64,000 nucleotides of DNA from Coptis chinensis (GCA_015680905.1 CM027378.1:86395501-86459500), one strand, 5' to 3'. Positions 1 to 12,294 are shown, counted from the stretch's first letter. The notes: generated by a model not told the origin, from the letters alone. Numbers and translations are program-made.

Positions 1-970
1 TCCCTTTACATAATGAGCCACTCGCGTGCGTAACCACCACCGGCGGGATGCCGCGACACCGTAAATCCTCACACGGAAGCCAAATCTATGTAAGCACCGC
101 CACTATTCGGCATAAAATATTATGATCATCGTTCTATTTTGCGAACGGAATAATCAAAGCCACTATTCGGCTACTCGCGAGAGAGGTCGCCGAAGGCCAT
201 TCAACTCAACCCAAACGCCCGAAGGCCGCCCGAAGGCCTTTATTTTAAGCTCAAACGGAAGGGCCAATCACATGAGTTGTGGTAGCTAGGTTCTAGGATT
301 TTCGTTACGTAATTTATTCAGGTGTCATACATTAATGACTCATAAACATTTCTACTATATCACGTCACGTGCAGGTCAATTACCTTATTGCACTAAGCCA
401 TAATATCTAGAAATATCTCAATTATATCTCATAGTCACTTTCATTCTTTCACGTGCCAATATATTATTGCACAACGCCACACTCCCGTGGGCAAATATTC
501 ACCAGTGCTATACTAGCATCTCACATATAAAATAATGGAGTGTATATACATTTCTCCAAGATATTGCATCAATATATTATAACGTATTATATCATGTCAT
601 GTCACAATGCTTCCACGTATCGCATACATTATTTATTATAACGTATTAGGAATATAATGTCTCCTAACATCTCAATATCGTCACGTGTCAAAAAATACAC
701 AACATCACTGTCAAATCTTTCTTAGACAGTGACTAACCAATTATGCAGGTTTCCGTACCATTTTATTTTATGGCTTGTCCATACAATATACAACATAAAA
801 CGTAGCACAATTAGACAGTCAAAAAGTCTACAATCAAAGCCCAATATTTATATACTTTACACACTACTCACGTCAAATCTTAATTAGATAATGACCAACC
901 AAGTTATACAATATCAACAATATTTTCTTACTATATATATCCATATGATCAAATATGTGAAAAACTGGAA

Positions 971-1300
971 AAGTCAACGGTCAAAGTCAACCGTCAATGG
1001 TCAACGGTCAACACGTCATGGTCAAGGTCAAAGTCCACATGTCCTGGTCAAAAGTCAAAGTCCACATGTCCTGGTCGAAGTCAAACTGTCCTGGTCAAAG
1101 TCAACATCCACAGTCAACGGTCAACAGTCAACGGTCAACGGTCAAAGGTCAACACCTCATGGTCAAGGTCAAACTCAACATGCCATGGTCAAAGTCAAAC
1201 TGTCATCGCCAAAGTCAAAGGTGAAAGTCAACCGTCCATGGTCAAAGGTCAAAGTCAACAGGTCCTGGTCAAAGTCAACAGGTCCTGGTCAAAGTCAAAC
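971..1300 (-). promoter_or_regulatory. Dense W-box-like array in LTR
   Basis: About 32 copies of GTCAA occur in some 330 bases, nearly all as GGTCAA or AGTCAA. Read on the minus strand, the element's own sense, these are TTGACC and TTGACT, which match the W-box core TTGAC(C/T) bound by WRKY transcription factors. The array is built from short units such as TGGTCAAAGTCAA. That it binds WRKY factors is inference from the motif alone. Confidence 0.6.
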
Positions 1301-1499
1301 TGTCGTTTTCGTGTTCGACATGTTCAGGGTCATAGCCATGGTTCATGGCTAAGGTCAAAGGTACATGGCTCATGGGCTCATGCCCAAGGTCATGGTTCGG
1401 ACCCAACTGGCCAAGCCAAAACCTTAGAACCCGAAAGTCTAAACAGTGAAAGACCCATGTAGATCTATTTTAAGTCCAATGGACTGGTCCATGCAATAT

Positions 1500-1850
1500 C
1501 AGAAACGGGCCCAAAAACAGTTAAGTGGTTCGGTCCAAAAATACAAATGAAACGGGCCATAGACTAATATTAGAACTGGTCCCAAAACTTAAGTTAAACT
1601 GGTCCAAAAATACAAAACAAATAGAAAAGGGCCCAACCACTTAAATTAGATTTCAGCCCACATCAAACTAAAACTGAAATTTCGGCCAACCACCATCGAA
1701 ATTTCGCCAAGCCACTAATAGAATTTGGGCCCAAAACCAAACAATCTAAACCGCCCAAACAAAACAAAAGAACGGCGCCCAAGCAAACAAAACAAGGTCG
1801 ACCCATATAGCAAGTGGATTCGCCCAAGGCCCAACCAACTTACAAGCTGC
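1500..1850 (-). promoter_or_regulatory. GGCCCA-rich block in LTR
   Basis: GGCCCA and GCCCAA recur many times, mixed with TGGTCC. On the element's sense strand this reads TGGGCC, the core of the plant Site II (TCP-bound) promoter element. The partner LTR has the same block at 6840-7175, and a shorter cluster lies at 2755-2815 and 8100-8160. A regulatory role is inference. Confidence 0.4.
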
Positions 1851-3611
1851 ATCTTCTTCCCCAAATTTTCCTCCACCACCACCCAAAAATCCGCCACCAC
1901 TAATCCTAATCACCTACCCATTCCAACCTATCGGTTTTACTCATAAATAAAAACCCTCTAACATTAATTAACGCCAAAGCCTCAATTCCTTAGATCTAAC
2001 CTTCCCCAAAACTAGATCTAGAAGCGTGCCGACCTCCATTAAAGCTTGTTCAAACGCCTCCCCACTTCACAACACTCGGTCCCCATCACTACAAACCATT
2101 CAATCCATTCAAATACCCAAACAAAATCCAAACAACAAAGTTTAAAAAAAACGATTTTTTCGTTGGCGCCATTGCATTGCATTTGTGCTCAAAGCTTTAA
2201 CAACCCTCATTCCATCGTCAAAACCAAAACCCTCACTTCCCAATCACCAAACAACCCACAAAAAAAACCACGGTTCAAACAGAGCCATTAAGCCTCCAAG
2301 CTCCATCGCCCTAATTTCGACCCTCATCGGTCCACCACCAAACTCCAACAACAAATATAGAAAGTTCAACCCGTCAAAAACACGATTTCGACATCTTGTT
2401 TTGGCGATATTGATTGATGCTCTGTCGAAGCTTCGACAGTTTACCCAATTTTAACACAGTTTCGACAGTTTAATATAAATCCGAATTTAATAAAATTTAA
2501 TAACACAAATAGCACGAATTCCAATACAACAGGATAATGAACAGTGTAAAAACGAAACAATATACGCCGATGTGTGTAAACTACAAATCCGGTGAAATAG
2601 CAAAATAGCTACTCACCTGTATGAACAGCTCGACGAATCCTCCTAGCCCGATTCGTCGCGCTCCAACGCTCCAGCAAACCAGCTTCTCTCTGCCTCCATT
2701 TTTAATATATTATTATTTTTATGAACCCTATTTTCTAGAAAAAGTGTTTATATACTTGGGTCCGAAACCCAAGCCCAACACCGACTCGGGCCCAAAACCA
2801 GGCCCACGTATCCCGAGTCCAATCCGACGAATTTTGAAAATAAATAATTTAATTAATTACTAAATAGAAAAAACGTATTTAAAAAAATATTCATACTATA
2901 CACATCTCAAAAGAATCTCGTCCCGAGATTCGGAAGTAAAGCTATACGAACAAAAACGTTGGTTATTAACTTAGAACCTATACAAGAATGCACGTTGATT
3001 AAACTTAAACAAGATAACATGGATATTAATTATTTTAAATAATACCCGAATATATATCCTCATGCCATTACAAAACCTATTACAGTTTAACTGTCTATAT
3101 TAAAACAAATTATTACTGTCACTTATACGCAAGATAAACATATCATATCTTTTTAGCATGCAGTTTCTCGACACGTAGCAAGCTCTACGAAAAATTAATA
3201 TTCTACTTAAACTAATAAATCATAAGGGATAAGTTCATCCATGCATACAACATTATGGAGTCTTTTATTATCATGCATAAAAGAAAAATTAGTGTCCTAG
3301 CACACTTAAAACAAAAATCACTCATGTCATTGATACTACAATAAAACTCTATATTTACTTTAGTCATGCTATCAGAAAAATTAAATTTAAAACAACCCTT
3401 GAATCCTAATTCATGCTTGCAACTGGATCAAATATAGCATGTATCCAAAAAGAATTTTTTTCATATTCATGTATCAAAATCATATAGACTGAAACAAAAC
3501 AATTAAGAATAAATACTCGAATATGCAAAAATCATGTGAAACTAATTTAACGATATTAATAAATCATATACGCATGGTAATAGTTCATCCATATACAATA
3601 ATATAAGAAAG

Positions 3612-3815
3612 CGGGTATACGCAAGTATACACATCTCAAAAGGAAAACACGTGTATACGCAAGTATACACCTCTCAAAAAGAATACACGTGTATACGCAA
3701 GTATACACATCTCAAAAAGAATACACGTGTATACGTAGGTATACACATCTCAAAAAGAATACACGTATATACGCAAGTATATACATCTCAAAAAGAATAC
3801 ACGTATATTTTATTA
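3612..3815. repeat. Short tandem repeat, about 5 units of 36-39 bases
   Basis: Each unit contains GTATACACATCTCAAAAAG followed by AATACACGTGTATACGC. The same CACATCTCAAAAG string stands at the LTR edge (2901-2913), so the array may have grown from the sequence next to the polypurine tract. Confidence 0.8.
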
Positions 3816-4447
3816 TTATATTCAATCTATTTCTAACTAATCACCTCTAACAGATTAATCTCTTATACTTTAAAATATTATTCATCCATTAACGTGTATG
3901 AGTGAGGCGAGATAGTTCCTCCAACACCGAGGCAATTAGTTCCTTACTCAGTACGTCACAAAGTCATCAGTTAATGCAGCTCATTCATCAGTTAATGCAG
4001 CTCATTCAATATAGATTAAAATATCTTATTATTTATTGAATAATATCATAACACTCAAATACAAAGTTCACAGACATGTGGTCGTACTTAATCCATACTC
4101 CACATGAAAATGATCACCAACAACAAAACAACATTTTAGCAGCACACATCATTTGGATCAAATCCGTTAATAATTAACATATTACCCATATAACCACTCC
4201 TCATATGATAAGGAAAAATAAAAGCATTTCCTATGCACTCCACAAGAGTAACTAATATAAATATACACATTACACATACAAACCAATCAAGAAAAATATT
4301 GACTCTCTTTATTTCTATATCTCTTCTTTTCTTTGTAAAAGTAAAACAACTAGCGGAAATAGTTTTGAAAATAAAACTTCTTAAACACTACCCATAAACC
4401 ACGATCCGAGAATCACCTAGACTCACCCTAGTCTAAGCTAACCAAAT

Positions 4448-4459
4448 GCTCCGATACCA
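4448..4459 (-). promoter_or_regulatory. Primer-binding site, initiator-Met tRNA type
   Basis: On the minus strand the bases read TGGTATCGGAGC, three bases inside the LTR end CGGGGTGTGACA. This is the usual plant site for tRNA-iMet priming (TGGTATCAGAGC) with one substitution. It fixes the element's orientation as minus. Confidence 0.8.
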
Positions 4460-4462
4460 AAC

Positions 4463-7400
4463 TGTCACACCCCGAATTTCGACAGAATTCGGAAAAACAT
4501 TATTTGTCCCCGACTCTTCGATCTCCGAGGTGTGACGCACTCTCCACTTCCAAAAGCCCATAAACAGTTTAAAATATGCGGATAATTAAAACTAATAAAA
4601 ATTTTAACTTAAACAAAGTCCTCTTCATTATAAAACAATTTACAAATGAAAATGTAAATAATATTATCTCAACTGAAAATCTATATCACCTCAAGGGAAA
4701 ACAAAACACAACCTGAGATGCAATGCTAACGCAAACCACAAGCAGCAACCAATCTTCTTCATCACTAAACCTGTCAAAACTTATCAACTATGTTCATTGA
4801 ATGAACACACCCGATAAGCAAACATGCAAATCGGGTCAGCATTATAAACAATGATGGTGTGAGTAGCCCTAAAAACAACATATAATTATACATAACTATA
4901 CACAATCCACAAGGCAGTTAGTTCCTCTACCGAGGCGCCTTAACTTTCAACGACTAATATCACATCCTTAAGCACAATAATAAAGGCAGGTAGTTCCTCC
5001 AATCGAATTTTAACATTCTTAAGTACACTAATCTAGGCAGGTAGTTCCTCCACTGAGGCGCCTTAACTTCCCACTAACCACACAACAAACTATACTCATA
5101 ATAAATAAGGCATGTAGTTCCTCCATCGAGCGCCTTAGGTTCTAACTAAACTATAACCAACCAACCATATACAAATCATCTATCTAGAGATATATCATTT
5201 ACCAACATATTACCATAATTAGATTATTTCGGCTTTCTTTTTTTGTGTCCCTAAAATCACGTCGTATCTATGTCTTACCTAGTTTCCCGGCTACCACAAT
5301 CGCTACCCAACTTAACATGTACATCCACATGCCTCCCCTTACATAATGAGCCACTCGTGCGTAACCACCCGGCGGGATGCCGCGACACCGTAAATCCTCA
5401 CACGGAAGCCAAATCTATGTAAGCACCGCCACTATTCGGCATAAAATATTAGCGATCATCGTTTCTATTTTGCGAACGGAATAATCAAGTTAATTATTCG
5501 ATTCGCGCCGGAGGGTCAGCGCCGAAGGCCATTCAAATTAAACGAACGCCCGGAAGGGGGCCCAAGGCCATTCAAATTTTAATCAAACGCCGGAATGGCC
5601 AATCACATGAGTTGTGGTAGCTAGGTTCTAGGATTTTCGTTCGTAATTTATTCGTGTGTCATACATTAATGACTCATAAACATTTCTACTATATCATCGT
5701 GCGGTCAATTACCTTATTGCACTAAGCCATAATATCTAGAAATATCTCAATTATATCTCATAGTCACTTTCATTCTTTTCACGTGCCAATATATTATTGC
5801 AGACAACGCCACAGGTAGGTGGGCAAATATTCACCGATGCTATACTAGCATCTCACATATAAAATAATGGAGTGTATATACATTTCTCCAAGATATTGCA
5901 TCAATATATTATAACGTATTATATCATGTCATGTCACAATGCTTCCACGTATCGCATACATTATTTATTATAACGTATTAGGAATATAATGTCTCCTAAC
6001 ATCTCAATATCGTCACGTGTCAAAAATACACAACATCATCATCATCAAATCTTTCTTAGGCGGTGACTAACCAATTATGCGGTTTCGCATACCATTTTAT
6101 TTTATGGCTTGTCCATACAATATACAACATAAAACGAAGACAATTTAGGCGGTCAAAAAAGTCTACAATCAAAGCCCAATATTTATATACTTTTACACAC
6201 TACTCACGTCAAATCTTAATTAGATAATGACCAACCAAGTTATACAATATCAACAATATTTTCTTACTATATATATCCATATGATCAAATATGTGAAAAC
6301 TGGAAAAGTCAATCGGTCAAAGTCAACCGTCAATGGTCAACGGTCAACACGTCATGGTCAAGGTCAAAGTCCACATGTCCTGGTCAAAAGTCAAAGTCCA
6401 CATGTCCTGGTCGAAGTCAAACTGTCCTGGTCAAAGTCAACATCCACAACCGGCGGTCAACAAAACGGTCGGCCGGTCAAAGGTCAACACCTCATGGTCA
6501 AGGTCAAACTCAACATGCCATGGTCAAAGTCAAACTGTCATCGCCAAAGTCAAAGGTGAAAGTCAACCGTCCATGGTCAAAGGTCAAAGTCAACAGGTCC
6601 TGGTCAAAGTCAACAGGTCCTGGTCAAAGTCAAACTGTCGTTTTCGTGTTCGACATGTTCAGGGTCATAGCCATGGTTCATGGCTAAGGTCAAAGGTACA
6701 TGGCTCATGGGCTCATGCCCAAGGTCATGGTTCGGACCCAACTGGCCAAGCCAAAACCTTAGAACCCGAAAGTCTAAACAGTGAAAGACCCATGTAGATC
6801 TATTTTAAGTCCAATGGACTGGTCCATGCAATATCGTAAGCGGCCCAAAACGGTTAAAGTGGTTCGGTCCAAAAATACAAATGAAACGGGCCATAGACTA
6901 ATATTAGAACTGGTCCCAAAACTTAAGTTAAACTGGTCCAAAAATACAAAACAAATAGAAAAGGGCCCAACCACTTAAATTAGATTTCAGCCCACATCAA
7001 ACTAAAACTGAAATTTCGGCCAACCACCATCGAAATTTCGGCCAAGCCACTAATAGAATTTGGGCCCAAACCAAACAATCTAAACCGGCCCAAACAAAAA
7101 CAAAAGAACTGGCCCAAGCAAACAAAACAAGGTCGACCCATATAGCAAGTGGATTCGGCCCAAGGCCCAACCACAGCTCATGCTACAGTGCATCTTCTTC
7201 CCCAAATTTTCCTCCACCACCACCAAAAATCCGGCCACCACTAATCCTAATCACCTACCCATTCCAACCTATCGGTTTTACTCATAAATAAAAACCCTCT
7301 AACATTAATTAACGCCAAAGCCTCAATTCCTTAGATCTAACCTTCCCCAAAACTAGATCTAGAAACTGTCGACCTCCATTAAAGCTTTGTTCAAACGGCT

Positions 7401-8242
7401 CCCCACTTCACAACACTCAGTCCCATCACTACAAACCATTCAATCCATTCAAATACCCAAACAAAATCCAAACAACAAAGTTTAATAAAAAAAACGATTT
7501 ACTGTCGGCCGCCATTGCCGCTGTTCAAAGCTTTAACAGCCCTCATTCCATCGTCAAAACCGAAACCCCTCACTTCCCAATCACCAAACAACCCACAACA
7601 AAAAAAACACAGTTCAAACACCGGCGCCATTAGCGCCTCCAAGCTCCACTGCCCCCACTCGACCCTCATCAGTCCACCACCAAACTCCAACAACAAATAT
7701 AGAAAGTTCAACCCGTCAAAAACACGATTTCGATACTGTTTTGGGCGACGCTTTATTGATCTTTCGTCGAAGCCGACGGTTTACCCAATTTTAACACGTT
7801 TAAACGGTTTAATATAAACCGAATTTAATAAAATTTAATAACACAAATAGCACTTAATTCCAATACAATGACGGGATAATGAGCGATTAAAAACCAAAAC
7901 AATATACGATGTGTGTAAACTACAAATCCGGTGAAATAGCAAAATAGCTACTCACCAGTATGAGCAATTTCGCCGAATCCTCCTAGCCCGATTCGTGGCT
8001 CCAACGCTCCAACAAAACCAAACTTCTCTCGCATTCCATTTTTTTAATATATTATTATTTTTATGAACCCTATTTTCTAGAAAAAGTGTTTATATACTTG
8101 GGTCCGAAACCCAAGCCCAACACCGACTCGGGCCCAAAACCAGGCCCACGTATCCCGAGTCCAATCCGACGAATTTTGAAAATAAATAATTTAATTAATT
8201 ACTAAATAGGAAAAATACGTATTTAAAAATACGGGCGTTACA
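4463..8242 (-). mobile_element. Large-LTR non-autonomous element, 5' LTR (3.78 kb)
   Basis: This is a complete LTR, reading TGTAACGCCCG to CGGGGTGTGACA on the minus strand. It holds a TAGTTCCTCC/GCGCCTTA short-repeat region (4910-5135), the GTCAA array, and the GGCCCA blocks. The insertion point is 8242/8243, in a Ty1-copia gag frame; the expected right-hand target duplication is CTCAT (8243-8247), and its partner lies outside the window. Against 1-2902 there are long identical runs broken by short scrambled GC-rich patches. Confidence 0.85.
6305..6635 (-). promoter_or_regulatory. Dense W-box-like array in the second LTR
   Basis: This is the same array as at 971-1300, with roughly 28 GTCAA sites. 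The middle of the array differs from the first copy in a short GC-rich patch near 6449-6475. Conservation in both LTRs shows that the array belongs to the element and is not a local expansion. Confidence 0.6.
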
Positions 8243-9163
8243 CTCATGATTTGGCTTAATGCCACATTGTCAGAAGACTTACTTCCATATGTTGTTGGTT
8301 TATCCACCTCAAGGTCTTTGTGGTTAACTTTAGAGAAGAGATTGTCTACTATATCAAGGGCTCATGTTAGTCAACTGAAAACAAAGTTGCAAAACATAAA
8401 GAAAGGATCAACACCAATGAGTGAGTATCTTCAACAGATCAAAATACTCACTGATAGTCTTGCTGCTGCTGGGATTCACTTAGTTGATGATGATGTTATC
8501 TTTCATGTCTTAAGTGGATTAACTGACGAGTATAAACCCTTTGCCACATCTATCAGAACAAGGTCTCAGAATGATCCAGTTCAGTTAGATGAGTTACATG
8601 GTTTGCTTTTAAGTGAAGAATTAACTCTCGAAACAAGTAACAGGGGTTCTGGTATGAATACTGAACAAATTCATCAAGCTTTTGCTGCTATGAATCAGTA
8701 TCAAAGAGGTAGAGGAAATGGTCAAGGTAACAACAGAGGTAGAAGTTACAACAGAGGAAATTATAATGGACACAACTCAGGAAATGGTAGAGGCTATAAC
8801 AATGGTGGAAGAAATTTTACTGGAGAATATAATGGATCTAATGGAAGAGGTTCTGGAGGAAATTCAAATCACTACAATAACAATCCTTCAACTTCCAGTA
8901 ACAATACAAGTAACAATACAAGGCTGCAGTGTCAAATTTGCAATAAATTTGGACACATGGCTCTTGATTGTCACAACAGAATGAATCATAGCTATGTGGG
9001 GAGAATTCCACCAGCTAAATTAGCCATGCTTGCCAGCTTTAATGAGACTTCTAACTCTGATAATGGAGGTGCTTCTTCAAGCAATGCAACTCACTCTATG
9101 CGAAGCACAGTCATGACTCTTATTGGTATGTCGACTTTGGAGCATCGACACATCTTACACTGA
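8243..9163 (+). pseudogene. Ty1-copia gag, 5' end cut off by the large-LTR insertion
   Basis: The frame matches the plant copia Gag (UBN2 / Retrotran_gag_2) from its middle onward: W-L-N-x-L-S near the start, a V-V-G-L-x-T-S-R-x-L-W stretch, then D-D-D-V-I-F-H-V-L-S-G-L. A Gly/Asn/Arg-rich linker follows at about residues 150-225. A zinc knuckle CQICNKFGHMALDC (8930-8971) binds nucleic acid in this family. Roughly the first 90 residues usual for the family are missing, because the large-LTR element abuts the frame at 8242. The ATG at 8246 is therefore internal, not a real start. The frame is lost near 9120, just before protease. Confidence 0.85.
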
Positions 9164-10184
9164 TCTTTCCAACCTTAATCTCTCCATCGATTATAAAGGT
9201 TCAGATAAAGTCATGGTCGGCAATGGACAAGGTTTGCCTATTCTTAATACTGGTTCTTCATTCTTTCAAACTTCAAATTCTAATCATTCATTTCATCTGA
9301 AAAATATCTTACATGTTCCTAAAATCACTCATAATCTACTGAGTGTTCATAAGTTTGTTAGTGATAATAATTGTGTTTTAATCTTCTCTCCTAATGCTTT
9401 CTATGTCAAGGACATTGCATCGGGGAAGATTCTTTTCCAAGGGCCAACTGAAAATGGTCTTTATCCTCTTCGTTTTACTTCTCAGAACAGTCAGTTTCCT
9501 TTTGCTTTTCATTCCAATAAAGTCACTGCTTCAACTTGGCATATGCGGCTTGGACATCCAGCTCCTGCCATTCTCAGCAAACTCATTCATGGAAAGAGTA
9601 TTCCAGTTCAAAGTTTAAGCAAAATATCTTTTTGTAATGCTTGTGCTTTAGGCAAAAGCACCAAGTTACCTTTCTCTCTTTCTACTTGTAAAAGTGTAAA
9701 TCCGTTGCAACTTTTACATGTTGATCTTTGGGGGCCATCTCCTATTTCTTCTTGTAAAGGTTATAGATTTTTTGCTACAATTGTTGATGACTTTACAAGA
9801 TATACATGGTTCTATCCTATGAAATTCAAGTCTGAGTTTTTTGTCACATTTCAATCTTTCAAGTCTATCATTGAAAATTTTCTTTCATTCAAAATAAAAT
9901 GTGTGAGATCTGACAATGGAGGTGAATTCACAAGTAATGATTTTGAAGACTTTCTTTCTTCTTGTGGTATTATGCATCAATTCACATGTCCACACACACC
10001 CGAACAAAATGGTGTTGTGGAACGAAAACACAGACACATTCTTGATATGTCTCGAACTCTCATTGCTCAATCTTACATACCTTCAAAATATTGGGTAGAA
10101 ATTTTCTCCACTTCCATTTATTTGCTGAACAAACTTCCTTCAGTCTCCTTGCATCATATATCTCCTTGGGAAAAACTGTTTTAA
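9123..10184 (+). pseudogene. Ty1-copia protease and integrase
   Basis: The protease active-site region lies at 9126-9143, in a different frame from both neighbours; it reads V-D-F-G-A-S where the family has D-S/T-G, so the central Ser is replaced. The pre-integrase zinc region follows, with W-H-M-R-L-G-H at about 9538 and C-N-A-C at about 9632-9643. The integrase core carries the DDE residues in L-H-V-D-L-W-G, R-S-D-N-G-G-E-F and V-V-E-R-K-H. The frame stops at 10184 inside the integrase C-terminal half, and the copia sequence continues in other frames to 10286. The protein would insert element cDNA into the genome; this copy is broken. Confidence 0.9.
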
Positions 10185-10286
10185 ACAAACTCAGATTATT
10201 CTCTACTCAAAGTTTATGGTTGTAGATGTTTTCCTTGGCTCAGCCTTATACACACATACATAAGTTGGAACTTAGATCTAAGTCAT

Positions 10287-11324
10287 GTGTTTTCATTGGA
10301 TATTCTCTTAATCACAAAGGCTATAGATGTCTTGATCTATCAAACTGGAAGGGTATATATTTCAAGACATGTGATTTTTAATGAGGCAGAATTTCCTTTC
10401 CAAACTCATACTAACTCCAATTTTTCTACTTCCTCTAATGATTTGCTTAACTCTTTTCACAAATTTCCTTCTGATAATATTGAGTCATCTTCAACTTTCA
10501 TTTCTCCTTCTCAAAATTCAGACAACATTGTTACTACTTCACCTGAAGTTACATCATCTTCTAAACTATCATCTCCAGAAGTTACACCACCTTCTGAAAT
10601 TTCATCTTTACCTTCAGTTCCTTTAAATGTTCACTCTATGAAAACCAGAGCTAAAGATGGAATTTTCAAGCCCAAAGTTTTTAATACAAGCAAACATCCA
10701 TTACCTCATGCTCTACATGCAACCTTATCTCAGTTACCATCTACTCCTACTTGTCATACTCAAGCAATGAAAGATTCTAAATGGAGAGATGCTATGGTTT
10801 CAGAATACAATGCTCTTCTGAAGACAGGTACTTGGATATTAGTTCCACCATCTCCATTTTATAATCTAGTGGATAACAAGTGGGTCTTTAGATTAAAACA
10901 AAAGGCTGATGGTTCTATTGATAAGCATAAAGCAAGGCTTGTTGCAAGAGGGTTTCATCAGAAGAGTGGAGTTGATTACAATGAAACCTTTAGCCCAGTA
11001 GCTAAGCCTACCACAATAAGACTTGTCTCTCTCCGGGTCATTGCTCAAGATAATTGGGACATAAAGCAGTTAGATGTCTCTAATGCTTTTTTGCATGGTC
11101 ATTTGAAGGAGGAAGTATATATGACACAGCCTAAAGGTTTTATAGATCCAGAGAAGCCTACCTATGTATGCAAGTTGTTAAAGTCTTTATATGGGCTCAA
11201 ACAAGCTCCTCGAGCTTGGTATGAGGAGTTGTTTCAAGCACTTCTTAGCATTGATTTCATACTTCACAAGCTGATCATTCACTGTTTATTAAGAAGGAGT
11301 CTACATCAATCACTTATCTTCTAG
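10287..11324 (+). pseudogene. Ty1-copia reverse transcriptase, N-terminal part
   Basis: A Ser/Pro-rich linker precedes the RVT_2 domain, which starts near 10767 (M-K-D-S-K-W-R-D-A-M). Family landmarks are N-K-W-V-F-R-L-K-Q, K-A-R-L-V-A-R-G-F, and D-V-x-N-A-F-L-H-G, which carries a catalytic Asp at about 11073. L-Y-G-L-K-Q-A-P-R-A-W follows. A one-base frameshift near 11260 throws the frame off just before the YVDD box, giving a false stop at 11322. Confidence 0.9.
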
Positions 11325-11329
11325 TATAC

Positions 11330-11977
11330 GTGGATGATATACTTATTACAGGAAATTCCAATTCTGATCTTAATCAAGTCATAACTCAGCTCAGCAGAAT
11401 ATTTTCTATGAAAGACTTGGGGTCTGTTCATTATTTCTTAGGCTTGGAAATTCACAGAAATCAGGATGGGCTTTTCTTATCTCAAACCAAGTATGTGTAT
11501 GACTTGCTTCAGAGAGCTAATATGGTAAATTCTAAGCCAGTATCAACACCTATTTCTACTACATGCCGATTGGACAACACTGCAGGAGAATTACTAGCAG
11601 ATCCTACTACTTATAGGTCCATTGTTGGAGGTTTACAATATCTCACCTGGACAAGACCTGACATCTCTTTTGCTGTCAATTTAGTGTGTCAATTTATGCA
11701 CAATCCACGAACTTATCATTTGGAAGCAGCTAAGAGGATCTTAAGGTATTTAAAGGGCAGTATAACTCATGGTGTCTGGTTTAGGAAAGGATCACTGAAT
11801 ATTCAAGCCTATACTGATGCAGATTGGGGAGGATGTCCTATGGACAGAAGGTCTATAACAGGTTTTTGTATTTTCTTAGGTTCCAATTTAATATCTTGGT
11901 CTGCTAAGAAACAACACACAAGAGCTCGCTTCTCCCTCAAGCCGAAAGTACGATCATTGGCACAATACAACCGCTGA
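11330..11977 (+). pseudogene. Ty1-copia reverse transcriptase end and RNase H
   Basis: The YVDD catalytic box is at 11327-11338, at the join with the previous frame. D-L-G-x-V-H-Y-F-L-G-L-E-I, a copia RT landmark, follows. RNase H begins with Y-T-D-A-D-W-G-G (about 11811-11834) and S-W-S-A-K-K-Q. The frame breaks after 11920; further RNase H sequence can be read to about 12290 in shifting frames, including a piece at 12143-12294. Confidence 0.9.
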
Positions 11978-12283
11978 AATTTATTGGTTGTGCATTACGT
12001 TTAGAGATATGCATATTCCAATATCTCAATCTCCAATCATTCATCAGGACAACATCGAAGCAATATATCTTTAGCCAAGAATCCAGTCTTTCATGCTCGT
12101 ATCGAAGCATGTCGAAATTGATTATCACTACATAAAGGGAGCTTGTTCTCGCCAGTTGTTCTTGAAATTCGATATCTATGCACTAAAGATCAAATAGTCG
12201 ATCTCTTTACCAAAGGTCTATCCGTACAAAGATTTGGTTTCTTACTTAGCAAGCTTTCAGTTATTTCAAATCCCTTCAGCTTG

Positions 12284-12294
12284 AAGGGGGGAAT
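12284..12294 (+). promoter_or_regulatory. Ty1-copia polypurine tract
   Basis: AAGGGGGGAAT lies directly before the 3' LTR start TGAGACAACAG. Such tracts prime plus-strand DNA synthesis. Confidence 0.7.

Larger units (their letters stand above)
1..2902 (-). mobile_element. Large-LTR non-autonomous element, 3' LTR (cut by window start)
   Basis: This is the 3' LTR of an element read on the minus strand, and the window opens inside it. It matches 5334-8242 along its length: the same openings, GTCAA array, GGCCCA-rich blocks and end near a CGTATTTAAAAA tract. On the minus strand it starts TGTATAG, where the partner LTR starts TGTAACG, directly after a polypurine-like stretch and the palindrome AATCTCGTCCCGAGATT. 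A hyphenated palindrome of this kind beside the polypurine tract is familiar from Tekay/Del chromoviruses, which also have LTRs of several kb. No coding potential was found; the reading frames over the GTCAA array are repeat artefacts. Confidence 0.8.
2903..4462 (-). mobile_element. Non-coding internal region of the large-LTR element
   Basis: This is the 1.56 kb core between the two LTRs. It is AT-rich and holds no gag or pol reading frame, so the element must depend on proteins from elsewhere (the LARD class). Its left edge carries the polypurine-like stretch and the palindrome at 2911-2935; its right edge carries the primer-binding site. A 36-39 base tandem repeat lies at 3612-3815. A TAGTTCCTCC motif at 3914-3923 recurs inside the LTR at 4984-5120. 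Confidence 0.75.

Noticed and set aside
891-1352. Reading frames of 153 and 154 residues over the GTCAA array (also 6227-6797)
   Set aside because: The residues (VKVKVHMSWSK type) simply translate the short repeat; three frames are open at once and no protein family fits.
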